Notes under the pieces: model-generated | What the model was told of the DNA's origin: nothing | Databases searched by the model: none | The model's input: the letters and a program-made list of their open reading frames with translations, nothing else | Shown here: positions 9,447 to 17,711 of the stretch, in pieces | Layout: the number at the start of each line of letters is the position of its first letter | How positions within the stretch are numbered: position 1 is the first letter of the stretch | Assembly: GCF_013031355.1 (NCBI RefSeq) | Contig: NZ_WPZO01000006.1 | Location: 124,001 to 188,000 of the forward strand | Direction: 5' to 3' | DNA: 64,000 bases | From: Ruegeria arenilitoris | GTDB lineage: Bacteria > Pseudomonadota > Alphaproteobacteria > Rhodobacterales > Rhodobacteraceae | Position numbers and translations under genes: made by a program

Positions 9447-10304
9447 ATGGACCCCCGTCAGCGCCCCTATCGTTCCGTTCTCTATATCCCCGGCTCACGT
9501 GACCGGGCGCTGGATAAGGCGCGTAGCTTGCCGGTGGATGCGATCATCTTTGACCTCGAAGACGCGGTCTCGGCCGACGAAAAGCCCAATGCGCGTGAAA
9601 CTCTCAAGGCGGCTCTGGCAGCCGGGGGCTATGGTTCGCGGGTCAAGATCGTTCGCATCAACGGGCTGGATACCGAATGGGGCCGCGCCGATGCCGAAGC
9701 GGTGCGCGAGATGGATGCGGATGTGGTGCTGCTGCCCAAGGTAAACTCCGCCGCCGACGTGGACGCGCTCGCGGAAATCACCGGTGACATGCCGATCTGG
9801 GCGATGATGGAAACCCCGCGCGGGATGCTGAATGCGGCCGAGATTGCCGCGCACCCGCTGATGGCTGGTTTCGTCATGGGCACCAATGATCTGGCCAAGG
9901 AGTTGCAGACCCGCTTCCGCCCGGATCGGTTGCCGATGATGACCTCGCTGGGACTGTGCCTGCTGGCCGCCAAGGCCGAAGGTCTGATCATTGTCGATGG
10001 GGTCTATAATGCCTTCAAGGATGGCGAAGGTCTGGCCGCTGAATGTGAACAAGGCCGCGATATGGGCTTTGACGGCAAGACCCTGATCCATCCGGCACAG
10101 GTGGATATAACCAATGCAGCCTATGCCCCATCGGATACCGAAATCGACCTGGCCCGCCGCCAGATTGCGGCCTTTGAAGAGGTCGAGTCGCAGGGGCAGG
10201 GTGTCGCTGTCGTAGACGGGAAGATTGTTGAAAATCTGCATGTTGTAACTGCCCGTGAAATTCTGGCAAAAGCGGAGGCAATTTCAGCTTTGCAAGCGGG
10301 GTAA
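9447..10304 (+). CDS. mcl2: (3S)-malyl-CoA thioesterase / malyl-CoA lyase-like enzyme (Mcl2 type)
   Basis: This 285-residue HpcH/HpaI (CitE-like) family protein acts on malyl-CoA. Its length and the MDPRQRPYRSVLYIPGSRDRA start fit Mcl2, the (3S)-malyl-CoA thioesterase of the ethylmalonyl-CoA pathway, better than the longer (about 318 residues) Mcl1 lyase. The barrel motifs are DAIIFDLEDAVS (acidic Mg ligand), MMETPRGML and MGTNDLAKEL. The ATG at 9447 has a strong RBS (aaagggagagg); an open extension upstream has no such support. It starts a run of four genes ending in mch, which supports an ethylmalonyl-CoA role. Thioesterase versus lyase activity cannot be settled from sequence alone. Confidence 0.88.
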   Translation: MDPRQRPYRSVLYIPGSRDRALDKARSLPVDAIIFDLEDAVSADEKPNARETLKAALAAGGYGSRVKIVRINGLDTEWGRADAEAVREMDADVVLLPKVNSAADVDALAEITGDMPIWAMMETPRGMLNAAEIAAHPLMAGFVMGTNDLAKELQTRFRPDRLPMMTSLGLCLLAAKAEGLIIVDGVYNAFKDGEGLAAECEQGRDMGFDGKTLIHPAQVDITNAAYAPSDTEIDLARRQIAAFEEVESQGQGVAVVDGKIVENLHVVTAREILAKAEAISALQAG

Positions 10305-10310
10305 GCCAGC

Positions 10311-10865
10311 ATGGGCTTTGTTCTTCTGATCCTTGGGGTGGCGCTTTGGTGGGCCGCTCATCTGTTCAAACGTGTGATGCCGGCGCAGCGCGCGGCCATG
10401 GGCAATGGTGGCAAAGGCGCGGTGGCGCTGGCGCTGGTTGCGGCAGTGCTGCTGATGATCTTCGGCTATCGCATGACCGATTTCATCCATGTCTGGTCGC
10501 CGCCTTCCTTCATGATCCACATCAACAACCTGCTGGTGCTGATCGCCATCTTCATGATGAGCCCCGCTGGTCAGAAGGGCCGCCTGCTGAACAAGATGCG
10601 CCACCCGATGCTGGCCGGTTTCCGGGCATGGGCCTTTGCGCATCTGTTGGTGAATGGCGATCTGGCGTCGATCATCCTGTTCGGTGGTCTGTTCCTGTGG
10701 GCCATGGTCGAGGTGGTTGTGATCAACCGCGCTGAACCCGAGTGGACCCCGGCTGAACCCGGCACCTATGGCAAGGACGCGATGTTCTTTGTGGCCTCGA
10801 TCGTGCTGTTCGGGATCATCGGCTACATTCACGGGCTGGTCGGCCCGTCTCCGTTCCCGTCGTAA
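10311..10865 (+). CDS. NnrU family membrane protein
   Basis: This 184-residue integral membrane protein of the NnrU family has five to six hydrophobic helices. The family pattern is clear in the MTDFIHVWSP segment, MRHPMLAGFRAWAFAHLLVNGD (heme-independent NnrU core) and the C-terminal helix ending GYIHGLVG. NnrU was first named from nitric-oxide reduction clusters, but many homologues, including this one, have no denitrification neighbours. It sits 6 bp after mcl2 and 12 bp before the DUF1737 gene, in the same transcript. A link to the ethylmalonyl-CoA pathway is positional only. Confidence 0.88.
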   Translation: MGFVLLILGVALWWAAHLFKRVMPAQRAAMGNGGKGAVALALVAAVLLMIFGYRMTDFIHVWSPPSFMIHINNLLVLIAIFMMSPAGQKGRLLNKMRHPMLAGFRAWAFAHLLVNGDLASIILFGGLFLWAMVEVVVINRAEPEWTPAEPGTYGKDAMFFVASIVLFGIIGYIHGLVGPSPFPS

Positions 10866-10877
10866 GGATCTGGCACA

Positions 10878-11084
10878 ATGGCAAAACTCTATCGTCTGTT
10901 GACCGAAGAAGACACATCCGCCTTCTGCCACAAGGTGTCGGATGCACTGGCAAAAGGGTGGGAGCTGTATGGCGACCCGTCCTATGCCTATGACGAAAAC
11001 AGTCGCATGATGCGCTGTGCGCAGGCCGTGACCAAAGAGGTCGAGGCCGACTATTCCCCCGAAATGAAACTGGGACAGCAATAA
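10878..11084 (+). CDS. DUF1737 small protein
   Basis: The 68-residue protein shows the DUF1737 pattern: YRLLTEEDTSAFCHKVSDALAKGW, followed by an aromatic-rich strand (ELYGDPSYAYD) and an AQAVTKEV segment. It is cytosolic, with no signal or membrane segment. Function is unknown. Its stop overlaps the mch start (TAATG), so it is translationally coupled to mesaconyl-CoA hydratase; a chaperone or modulator role is possible but unproven. Confidence 0.85.
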   Translation: MAKLYRLLTEEDTSAFCHKVSDALAKGWELYGDPSYAYDENSRMMRCAQAVTKEVEADYSPEMKLGQQ

Positions 11085-12112
11085 TGGCAAAAACCAATCC
11101 GGGCCGCTTTTTCGAGGATTATTCCGTCGGGCAGGTGTTGCATCACGCAGTGCCGCGCACTGTGACCGACGGCGAGCGTGCGTTGTATCATGCGCTCTAT
11201 CCGGCGCGGCACGCGCTTTATTCTTCGGACGAGTTCGCCCGGAATTGTGGTCTGCCGCAAAGCCCGATCGACGATTTGGCGGCGTTCCACATAGTGTTTG
11301 GCAAAACCGTTCCTGATATCTCGCTGAACGCGGTTGCCAATCTGGGTTATGCCGAGGGGCGTTGGCTGAAACCGGTCTATTCCGGTGACACGCTGCGGTC
11401 CGAGTCCGAAGTGATCGGGGTCAAACAGAATTCGAACGGCAAGACCGGAGTGGTCTGGGTGCGTACGCGCGGCCTGAACCAGCGCGACGAGGTGGTGATC
11501 GAATATGTGCGTTGGGTGATGGTGCGCAAAGCGAATATCGACGCCCCTGCGCCCGAGGCGGTGGTGCCGGACCTGAAACAGGTGCTGGAGTCGGGCGATC
11601 TGGTTGTGCCCGAGGGCTTGGATTTCTCGAACTATGATTTTGTTCAATCCGGTGAGACCCATCGTTGGGGCGATTACGTGGTCGGTGAAACCATTGACCA
11701 CGTTGACGGTGTGACCGTCGAAGAGGCCGAGCATATGCTGGCCACTCGTCTGTGGCAAAACACGGCCAAAGTGCATTTTGACCTGACCTTCCGCCCCGAC
11801 GGCCGGTTGATCTATGGCGGGCACGTGATTTCGATGGCGCGAGCCCTGTCGTTCAACGGCCTGGCCAATGCGCAGATGATTGTAGGCCTGAACGGCGGTG
11901 CACACGCCAACCCGTGCTTTTCAGGCGATACGATCAAGGCCTGGTCCGAGGTTCTGGACAAGGCCGAAACCAGCGTGCCCGGTGTGGGCGCCATCCGTCT
12001 GCGACTGGTCGCCACCAAGGGCGGCGCGCCCTTCGAGCTGAAGGGCGAAGATGGTCGGTATAAGCCCGAGGTTCTACTGGACCTGGACTATTGGGCGTTG
12101 ATGCCGGTCTGA
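11084..12112 (+). CDS. mch: mesaconyl-CoA hydratase (beta-methylmalyl-CoA dehydratase)
   Basis: This 342-residue double hot-dog (MaoC-type) dehydratase interconverts mesaconyl-CoA and (2R,3S)-beta-methylmalyl-CoA in the ethylmalonyl-CoA pathway. The start MAKTNPGRFFEDYSVGQ and the repeated hot-dog halves (about residues 10-150 and 185-335) match the family. The second half contains HWWG-like YDFVQSGETHRWGDY and GGHVISMARALSFNGLANA. It is the last gene of the mcl2-nnrU-DUF1737-mch unit. It supports assimilation of acetyl-CoA without a glyoxylate shunt. Confidence 0.95.
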   Translation: MAKTNPGRFFEDYSVGQVLHHAVPRTVTDGERALYHALYPARHALYSSDEFARNCGLPQSPIDDLAAFHIVFGKTVPDISLNAVANLGYAEGRWLKPVYSGDTLRSESEVIGVKQNSNGKTGVVWVRTRGLNQRDEVVIEYVRWVMVRKANIDAPAPEAVVPDLKQVLESGDLVVPEGLDFSNYDFVQSGETHRWGDYVVGETIDHVDGVTVEEAEHMLATRLWQNTAKVHFDLTFRPDGRLIYGGHVISMARALSFNGLANAQMIVGLNGGAHANPCFSGDTIKAWSEVLDKAETSVPGVGAIRLRLVATKGGAPFELKGEDGRYKPEVLLDLDYWALMPV

Positions 12113-12134
12113 CATCACCCCACATTGATTTGAT

Positions 12135-12164
12135 CGCAGCCTGCGACATTCATGCTAGGCTGCG
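12135..12164 (+). other. hairpin between mch and the DUF1194 gene
   Basis: An 8-bp perfect inverted repeat (cgcagcct 12135-12142, aggctgcg 12157-12164) lies in the 55-bp gap and ends 3 bp before the next ATG. No T-run follows. It may act as a weak terminator for mch or mask the ribosome site of the next gene. Confidence 0.35.
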
Positions 12165-12167
12165 GTC

Positions 12168-12830
12168 ATGGTCCTGATCCGCTCACTTGCTGCTTGCCTT
12201 TTTCTGACGCCGCCCGCACTGGCCTGCGATCTTGCGTTGGCCTTGGCGGTGGATGTGTCCGGGTCGGTCGATACAAGCGAATACCGCATTCAGATGGATG
12301 GTCTGGCTGCCGGTCTGCGCGATCCTCTTGTGTCCGAGGCGTTGGTGCGCGGGCAGGCGCAGTTGATGCTGGTGCAGTGGACCGGAGCCTCACGCCAGAA
12401 GATCACGATACCGTGGACCCGGATCGACAGTTTCGACACGCTCGAACGGTTTGCCGATCAGGTCGCCGCCGACCGCCGGGTCTGGCGCAACTTCTCGACC
12501 GCGATCGGTGAGGCGCTTGAAATGACCCTGTCCAGCTTTGACGAAGTATCCGACTGCACGCGGCATCTGATCGACATCTCGGGCGATGGGGTTTCGAACG
12601 AAGGGGTTGAGCCGACAGAGGTCCACGGCGTGCTGCGCAACCGGGGTATCACGGTCAATGCCATCGCGATCGAGGAAAGCGAACCCGACCTGACCGCCTA
12701 TTTCTTTGAGAACGTCATTGTGGGCGAGGGGGCATTCGTTGTCTCGGCCGCCGGTTTTGCGGACTATCCTGAACGGATCCGAAAGAAGCTTTTGCGCGAA
12801 GTAACGCAACAATCCGCCGCTTTAAAGTGA
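12168..12830 (+). CDS. DUF1194 (von Willebrand A-like) secreted protein
   Basis: This 220-residue protein is exported (signal peptide at residues 1-19, ending PPALA before CDLALAL). The mature part is a von Willebrand A-type fold with a MIDAS-like metal site: DVSGSVD (DxSxS), a downstream Thr in FSTAIGEAL and the acidic DISGDGVSNEG. It belongs to the DUF1194 family found in alphaproteobacteria. The ligand is unknown. It follows mch by 55 bp but may be separate because of the intervening hairpin. The next 213 bp (12831-13043) are the sdhC control region. Confidence 0.88.
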   Translation: MVLIRSLAACLFLTPPALACDLALALAVDVSGSVDTSEYRIQMDGLAAGLRDPLVSEALVRGQAQLMLVQWTGASRQKITIPWTRIDSFDTLERFADQVAADRRVWRNFSTAIGEALEMTLSSFDEVSDCTRHLIDISGDGVSNEGVEPTEVHGVLRNRGITVNAIAIEESEPDLTAYFFENVIVGEGAFVVSAAGFADYPERIRKKLLREVTQQSAALK

Positions 12831-12842
12831 GTGCTGCAGATT

Positions 12843-12930
12843 CGTGATCACAATGATCGCAACCTTGGGACGCTAACATTGATTTAGCTATATAAGTTTT
12901 GTGATCACGGTAATATTTTGTGTGATCACA
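12843..12930. promoter_or_regulatory. TGTGATCACA-type palindromes upstream of sdhC
   Basis: Three related palindromes are present: CGTGATCACA (12843-12852), TGTGATCACG (12900-12909) and the perfect TGTGATCACA (12921-12930). The last two have centres 21 bp apart, the same spacing as the pair upstream of sucC, and the perfect box ends 113 bp before the sdhC ATG (108 bp for sucC). Between them the DNA is A/T-rich. The repeat of motif, spacing and distance in front of two TCA operons argues for a common regulator. The protein is not encoded nearby. Confidence 0.72.
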
Positions 12931-12959
12931 ATTTTCCGAAATCTGCGATTTTGTCCCCA

Positions 12960-13013
12960 TTTTACCTGTTTTTGCGCTCGCAGCACGTGACAGATTGGCA
13001 AAAACAGGTAAAA
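12960..13013 (+). other. perfect 16-bp inverted repeat in the sdhC leader
   Basis: ttttacctgtttttgc (12960-12975) is repeated as its exact reverse complement at 12998-13013, around a 22-nt loop. The second arm ends 30 bp before the sdhC ATG and 17 bp before the gaggag ribosome site. The stem is A/T-rich and not followed by a T-run, so it is not an ordinary terminator. It could be an mRNA stem acting on sdh expression or a widely spaced operator. I know of no described RNA element that it matches. Confidence 0.75.
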
Positions 13014-13043
13014 CGACGGGTAGCCAACGAAAGAGGAGCCGAC

Positions 13044-13427
13044 ATGGCCGATGTCAATCGGGGCAACCGCCCGCTCTCGCCACATATTATGATCTATCGC
13101 CCCCAGATGACGTCCATGTCTTCGATCATGGTTCGCTTGACCGGGATCGGGGTGTTCGCCGTTGCAATTCTGGTCGTCTGGTGGCTGCTGGCCGCATCGA
13201 CGTCGGAAAGCGCATTTGCGGGGATCGATGGGTTTCTGCGCAGCTGGTTCGGCGACCTCATCCTGACGGCTGCGACCTGGGGGTTGTGGTATCACACCTT
13301 GGGCCGTCTGCGACATGTCATCTGGGACTTCGGCTACTGCCTTGACATCGAAACCGCCGAGAAACTGGGGCTGGGCATGTTCGTTGGTGCGACCGTCCTG
13401 ACCCTGATCACCGTACTTGTGGTTTAA
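13044..13427 (+). CDS. sdhC: succinate dehydrogenase, cytochrome b556 subunit
   Basis: The 127-residue membrane anchor of respiratory complex II binds heme b and ubiquinone with SdhD. RPLSPHIMIYRPQ (residues 9-21) is the family signature, and His84 and His91 in HTLGRLRHVIWD form the heme-ligand region. Three hydrophobic helices are near residues 30-50, 68-88 and 106-126. The ATG at 13044 has a good RBS (aagaggagc), so an open extension upstream to 12918 is rejected. First gene of sdhCDAB. Confidence 0.97.
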   Translation: MADVNRGNRPLSPHIMIYRPQMTSMSSIMVRLTGIGVFAVAILVVWWLLAASTSESAFAGIDGFLRSWFGDLILTAATWGLWYHTLGRLRHVIWDFGYCLDIETAEKLGLGMFVGATVLTLITVLVV

Positions 13428-13438
13428 GGAGACGGCAC

Positions 13439-13810
13439 ATGCGATATCTGACTGACCGCAAGCGCGCGCAGGGTCTGGGCGCAGGTAAATCCGGCACACT
13501 CACCCATTGGCGGGTCATGGTTCGGGCAATGATCCTGACCGTGTTGATTCCGATTTTCATCTTCACATTCGGTGCCGGCATTGGCGGAACCCACGAAGAG
13601 GTGGTGGCCTATTTCAGCCGTCCGTTCCCGGCGATTGTCACGGCGCTCACGCTGATCGTGGGTCTGCTGCAACTGATGTACGAGGCGCAGGAAGCGATTG
13701 AGGACTATGTGCACGGGGTGCTTGAGAAAGTCTCTCTCGCGGCAATGTGGGCCCTGGGCTACACGCTGATGGCGGCCGGGCTGTTTGCCCTGGTCAAGCT
13801 GGCCCTGTGA
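13439..13810 (+). CDS. sdhD: succinate dehydrogenase, membrane anchor subunit
   Basis: The 123-residue second anchor of complex II has three transmembrane helices (about residues 28-48, 62-80 and 95-118). The EAIEDYVHGVLEK motif near residues 84-96 is the conserved region of alphaproteobacterial SdhD, with a candidate heme-side histidine. It begins 11 bp after sdhC and is followed after 25 bp by sdhA, with standard ribosome sites for each. Confidence 0.96.
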   Translation: MRYLTDRKRAQGLGAGKSGTLTHWRVMVRAMILTVLIPIFIFTFGAGIGGTHEEVVAYFSRPFPAIVTALTLIVGLLQLMYEAQEAIEDYVHGVLEKVSLAAMWALGYTLMAAGLFALVKLAL

Positions 13811-13835
13811 TGATGCGTGGTAAGGAACAATAACA

Positions 13836-15644
13836 ATGACAGCAGCATATGAATATGAAACCCACGAATACGACGTCGTTGTCGTAGGTGCTGGTGGTGC
13901 AGGTCTGCGGGCGACGCTGGGCATGGCAGAACAGGGCCTGCGCACGGCTTGCGTGACCAAGGTTTTCCCGACCCGCTCGCATACTGTCGCGGCACAGGGT
14001 GGTATCGCCGCATCGCTTTCCAACATGGGCCCCGACCACTGGCAGTGGCACATGTACGACACTGTCAAGGGCTCGGACTGGCTGGGTGACACCGACGCGA
14101 TGGAATACCTCGCCCGTGAGGCACCCAAGGCCGTCTATGAGTTGGAGCACTACGGCGTGCCCTTCAGCCGGACCGAAGAAGGCAAAATCTATCAGCGTCC
14201 CTTCGGCGGCCACACCACCGAGTTCGGCGAAGGCCCCGCAGTGCAGCGGACCTGCGCCGCCGCTGACCGGACAGGCCACGCGATCCTGCACACGCTGTAT
14301 GGTCAGTCGCTGAAGAACAACGCCGAATTCTACATCGAATATTTCGCCATCGACCTGATCATGTCCGAGGACGGGCAGTGTCAGGGTGTCGTCTGCTGGA
14401 AGCTGGACGACGGCACAATGCACGTCTTCAACGCCAAGATGGTGGTGCTGGCGACTGGCGGTTACGGCCGCGCCTACTTCAGCGCGACGTCGGCCCATAC
14501 CTGCACCGGTGACGGTGGCGGTATGGTGGCCCGCGCGGGTCTGGCGCTGCAGGATATGGAGTTCGTTCAGTTCCACCCGACCGGCATCTACGGTTCGGGT
14601 TGCCTGATTACCGAAGGCGCGCGTGGTGAGGGTGGTTACCTGACCAACTCCGAAGGCGAGCGTTTCATGGAGCGTTACGCGCCCCAGTACAAGGACCTCG
14701 CGCCGCGCGACTATGTCTCTCGTTCGATGACCATGGAGATCCGAGAAGGTCGTGGCCATGGTGACAATGGCGACCACATCCACCTGAACCTCAGCCACCT
14801 TCCGGCCGAAGCTCTGGCGGAACGTCTGCCGGGGATTTCGGAATCGGCTCGTGTTTTCGCAGGTGTCGACGTCACCAAGGAACCGATCCCGGTTCTGCCG
14901 ACCGTGCACTATAACATGGGCGGTATCCCAACGAACTATTGGGGTGAGGTTCTGAACCCCACCGCCGACAACCCGACCGGTGTTGTGCCGGGCCTGATGG
15001 CTGTGGGTGAAGCGGGCTGTGCCTCGGTCCACGGTGCGAACCGTCTGGGTTCTAACTCGCTGATCGACCTTGTGGTGTTTGGCCGCGCGGCTGCGATCCG
15101 AGCGGGTGAGGTTGTTGATGCTAAGGCGCCGAACCCGGTTCTGAACCAGGCGTCGGTCGACAAGGCGTTTGATCGCTTTGACGCTGTGCGCAACGCCAGC
15201 GGCGCGATCCCGACTGCCGATCTGCGGCTTGAGATGCAGCGGACAATGCAAGAAGACGCAGCTGTGTTCCGGACCGCCAAGACCATGGCCGAGGGCGTCG
15301 AGAAGATGACGGTTATCGCTGCTAAAATGGACGACCTGAAGGTTACCGACCGCTCGCTGGTCTGGAACAGCGACCTGATGGAATCTCTGGAACTGACCAA
15401 CCTGATGCCAAGCGCTCTGGCCACCATCGTCGGGGCTGAGGCGCGCAAGGAATCCCGCGGTGCCCACGCGCACGAGGACTTCACCGAGCGTGATGACGAA
15501 AACTGGCGCGTTCACACCGTCAGCCGGGTTGAGGGCAACAAGGTAGACCTCAGCTATCGCCCGGTCATCGTTGACCCGCTGACCACCGAAGACGAAGGCG
15601 GCATCAGCCTCAAGAAAATCGCGCCCAAGGCGCGGACGTTCTAA
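13836..15644 (+). CDS. sdhA: succinate dehydrogenase flavoprotein subunit
   Basis: The 602-residue catalytic subunit oxidises succinate to fumarate. The FAD dinucleotide-binding loop GAGGAGLRA lies at residues 18-26, and His49 in [10 protein letters not shown] is the covalent flavin attachment. Further family motifs are [23 protein letters not shown] (substrate-binding region, about 249-271) and the C-terminal [11 protein letters not shown]. Length and composition are normal. It sits in the sdhCDAB operon, 12 bp before sdhB. Confidence 0.99.
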   Translation: MTAAYEYETHEYDVVVVGAGGAGLRATLGMAEQGLRTACVTKVFPTRSHTVAAQGGIAASLSNMGPDHWQWHMYDTVKGSDWLGDTDAMEYLAREAPKAVYELEHYGVPFSRTEEGKIYQRPFGGHTTEFGEGPAVQRTCAAADRTGHAILHTLYGQSLKNNAEFYIEYFAIDLIMSEDGQCQGVVCWKLDDGTMHVFNAKMVVLATGGYGRAYFSATSAHTCTGDGGGMVARAGLALQDMEFVQFHPTGIYGSGCLITEGARGEGGYLTNSEGERFMERYAPQYKDLAPRDYVSRSMTMEIREGRGHGDNGDHIHLNLSHLPAEALAERLPGISESARVFAGVDVTKEPIPVLPTVHYNMGGIPTNYWGEVLNPTADNPTGVVPGLMAVGEAGCASVHGANRLGSNSLIDLVVFGRAAAIRAGEVVDAKAPNPVLNQASVDKAFDRFDAVRNASGAIPTADLRLEMQRTMQEDAAVFRTAKTMAEGVEKMTVIAAKMDDLKVTDRSLVWNSDLMESLELTNLMPSALATIVGAEARKESRGAHAHEDFTERDDENWRVHTVSRVEGNKVDLSYRPVIVDPLTTEDEGGISLKKIAPKARTF

Positions 15645-15656
15645 GGAGAGGAACTT

Positions 15657-16436
15657 ATGGTACAACTGACCCTCCCCAAGAATTCGCGCATCACCACGGG
15701 CAAAACCTGGCCCAAGCCGGAAGGCGCGATCAATGTACGGAAATTCCAGATCTATCGCTGGAACCCGGAAGACGGCAAAAACCCGCAGCTCGACACCTAT
15801 TTCGTCGACATGGACAGCTGCGGCCCGATGGTTCTGGACGCGCTGATCAAGATCAAGAACGAGATTGATCCGACCCTGACGTTCCGTCGGTCGTGCCGTG
15901 AAGGCATCTGTGGCTCTTGTGCGATGAATATCGACGGGATCAACACGCTGGCCTGTATCTATGGCATGGATGAGATCAAGGGAGATGTGAAAGTTTACCC
16001 GCTGCCGCATATGCCGGTGGTCAAAGACCTGATCCCTGATCTGACCCACTTTTACGCTCAGCACGCATCCATCATGCCGTGGCTGGAAACCAAGACCAAC
16101 CGCCCTGTGAAAGAGTGGAAGCAGTCGATCGAAGACCGCAAGAAACTGGATGGCCTCTATGAATGCGTGATGTGCGCCAGCTGCTCGACCTCGTGCCCGA
16201 GCTACTGGTGGAACGGTGACCGTTACCTTGGGCCCGCGGCTCTGCTGCACGCCTATCGCTGGATTATTGACAGTCGCGATGAGGCCACGGGCGAGCGTCT
16301 GGACGAGTTGGAAGATCCGTTCAAGCTGTATCGTTGCCACACGATCATGAACTGCGCCAAGACCTGCCCGAAAGGTCTGAACCCGGCCAAGGCGATTGCC
16401 GAGATCAAGAAGATGATGATCGACCGCGGCGTCTAA
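15657..16436 (+). CDS. sdhB: succinate dehydrogenase iron-sulfur subunit
   Basis: The 259-residue electron-transfer subunit carries all three clusters. Cys80, Cys85, Cys88 and Cys100 form the [2Fe-2S] site (CREGICGSC). Cys170, Cys173, Cys176, Cys180 and the later Cys227, Cys233, Cys237 ([14 protein letters not shown]) hold the [4Fe-4S] and [3Fe-4S] clusters. It is the last large gene of sdhCDAB. A GC-rich hairpin follows 18 bp after the stop. Confidence 0.99.
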   Translation: MVQLTLPKNSRITTGKTWPKPEGAINVRKFQIYRWNPEDGKNPQLDTYFVDMDSCGPMVLDALIKIKNEIDPTLTFRRSCREGICGSCAMNIDGINTLACIYGMDEIKGDVKVYPLPHMPVVKDLIPDLTHFYAQHASIMPWLETKTNRPVKEWKQSIEDRKKLDGLYECVMCASCSTSCPSYWWNGDRYLGPAALLHAYRWIIDSRDEATGERLDELEDPFKLYRCHTIMNCAKTCPKGLNPAKAIAEIKKMMIDRGV

Positions 16437-16453
16437 GCGACGCCAAAAAGACG

Positions 16454-16478
16454 GCACTTGCCGCGTTGCGGCAGGTGC
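16454..16478 (+). terminator. GC-rich hairpin after sdhB, no U-tract
   Basis: gcacttgccgc (16454-16464) pairs with gcggcaggtgc (16468-16478) over 11 positions with one G-T wobble and a 3-nt loop. The following bases (atgacgag) are not T-rich. It may cause partial termination or protect the sdh mRNA 3' end, while leaving some read-through into the small genes. Confidence 0.45.
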
Positions 16479-16573
16479 ATGACGAGTTTGCAAAACTATG
16501 CAATGCAAACTGTCCTGTTCAGGTCTAACTTGCCTGCAGGGAGGAGTGATGGAACCGAAACGGGATCGCTCCG

Positions 16574-16720
16574 ATGCAAGAACAAAAAGCAGAAAACACC
16601 AAAGCAGCCGAAGCTCTGGCTTTATTGGAACAGGCTTGGGCCTATTACACGCCAGAGGCGGTGCAGGTTTCCGACGAGCAGCACGAACCTGAATTGTTCG
16701 AATACGCAAACGCAGCCTGA
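16574..16720 (+). CDS. candidate 48-residue protein behind sdhB
   Basis: A 48-codon frame begins MQEQKAENTKAAEALALL and ends ELFEYANAA. It has a hydrophilic start, an amphipathic ALALLEQAWAYYTPE helix and an acidic-aromatic tail, which looks like a real small cytosolic protein; I recall similar short proteins with an ALALLEQxxxYYTPE core in Rhodobacterales. The weakness is the ribosome site: the good one (gggaggag, 16540-16546) serves an ATG at 16549 in another frame, whose 47-residue product is Arg/Ser-rich and looks random. Either could be translated; the 16574 frame is favoured on composition. Confidence 0.5.
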   Translation: MQEQKAENTKAAEALALLEQAWAYYTPEAVQVSDEQHEPELFEYANAA

Positions 16721-16757
16721 CGCTTGAATTTGCGCAGAGATTGGGCAATGCATAGAC

Positions 16758-16949
16758 ATGCCCATTCTGTTTCTTTTACTGGCCGCCGGCGTGTTCGCCT
16801 ATTTCATCTGGCGGTCGCGGACGTCCTCTTTGACGCGCGACTGCCGATGGCGGCAGCACCGTAAGGAAGGTGTCTGGATCTGCGCCTATTGCGGGGCGCG
16901 GCAAGAGGGGGTGACCTCTCCGACAACCTGTCTGCAGGGCAATCAGTAA
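16758..16949 (+). CDS. small single-span membrane protein with a CxxC motif
   Basis: The 63-residue product has one N-terminal transmembrane helix (MPILFLLLAAGVFAYFIW) followed by a basic stretch (TRDCRWRQHRKEG) and a CAYCGA motif. This pattern, membrane helix plus TRDCRWR and a CxxCG, recurs in short conserved proteins of Rhodobacteraceae. The cysteines (RDCRW, CAYC) could bind zinc. Its C-terminus (SPTTCLQGNQ) gives a fourth cysteine. Function unknown. A strong terminator follows 3 bp after the stop. Confidence 0.72.
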   Translation: MPILFLLLAAGVFAYFIWRSRTSSLTRDCRWRQHRKEGVWICAYCGARQEGVTSPTTCLQGNQ

Positions 16950-16952
16950 ACA

Positions 16953-16980
16953 ACAGGGCGATGTCACGCCCTGTTTTTGT
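16953..16980. terminator. terminator between the CxxC gene and deoD
   Basis: acagggcg (16953-16960) and cgccctgt (16967-16974) form an 8-bp perfect stem around a 6-nt loop, followed on the plus strand by tttttgttt. It terminates the plus-strand unit behind sdh. It lies directly before the end of deoD on the other strand and may serve both directions, although the T-run is better on the plus strand. Confidence 0.88.
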
Positions 16981-17694
16981 TTATGCGGCGTCGGGAAAAG
17001 CTGCCTGCAGGGCAATCTCGACCATGTCGCCAAAGCTGCTTTCGCGCTCCGACGATGGCAAAGCCTCACCCGTCAGCAGGTGATCGGACACGGTCAGAAC
17101 GGCCAGAGCCCGGCATTTGTGGCGCGCGGCGAGGATGTAAAGCTCGGCGGCCTCCATCTCGACCCCCAGAATGCCGTGCCGCACCATCTGTTCATTCAGA
17201 TCGGGGCGTTCGTCGTAGAAGACGTCCGACGAATAAATCCCGCCGACATGAGTGGGTGTGCCTTTGGCTTCGGCAGCCTTGGCTGCGGCCTGCAGCAGGC
17301 CCCAATCGGCGCAGGGGGCGAAGTTCAGCTCTTTCAGGATGCCGCGCGATGGCGTGCTGAGCGTAGTCGACGTCATCGCCAGAATCACATCGCGGATTTT
17401 GACGCTGTCCTGCATTGCTCCGCACGACCCGATGCGGAGCAGGGTTTTGGCGCCATAATCGCGGATCAGTTCGTTGGCATAAATCGACAGGGACGGCATC
17501 CCCATGCCGCTGCCCTGAATGGTGACCGGGTTCCCCTTCCAGGTTCCGGTATAACCCAGCATGCCGCGCACGTTATTGACCAGTTCCGCATCCTGCAAAA
17601 ACGTCTCGGCCGCCCATTTCGCCCGATACGGATCGCCGGGCATTAAAACGGTTTCAGCGATTTCACCTTTTTCAGCACCAATATGAATTGTCAT
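16981..17694 (-). CDS. deoD: purine-nucleoside phosphorylase (DeoD type)
   Basis: This 237-residue hexameric-type nucleoside phosphorylase cleaves purine (deoxy)nucleosides to base and (deoxy)ribose 1-phosphate. Family features are [26 protein letters not shown] at the N-terminus (phosphate-binding MPGDPYR), [10 protein letters not shown] near residue 90 and the nucleoside-binding VEMEAAELY near residue 180. The catalytic Asp is in [11 protein letters not shown]. It follows the hvrA-like gene by 17 bp. Together with the BMP-type nucleoside transporter at 29-34 kb it supports nucleoside salvage. Confidence 0.97.
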   Translation of the reverse strand: MTIHIGAEKGEIAETVLMPGDPYRAKWAAETFLQDAELVNNVRGMLGYTGTWKGNPVTIQGSGMGMPSLSIYANELIRDYGAKTLLRIGSCGAMQDSVKIRDVILAMTSTTLSTPSRGILKELNFAPCADWGLLQAAAKAAEAKGTPTHVGGIYSSDVFYDERPDLNEQMVRHGILGVEMEAAELYILAARHKCRALAVLTVSDHLLTGEALPSSERESSFGDMVEIALQAAFPDAA

Positions 17695-17711
17695 ATTCGA
17701 CCCATTTTCCG

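Noticed and set aside
13794..16748. An open frame of 984 codons on the minus strand, opposite sdhCDAB, and similar long frames opposite sucA (120-2093) and sucCD (3844-5568)
   Set aside because: They lie entirely opposite well-identified genes, have no ribosome sites and give His/Val/Arg-rich products typical of antisense reading of high-GC coding DNA.
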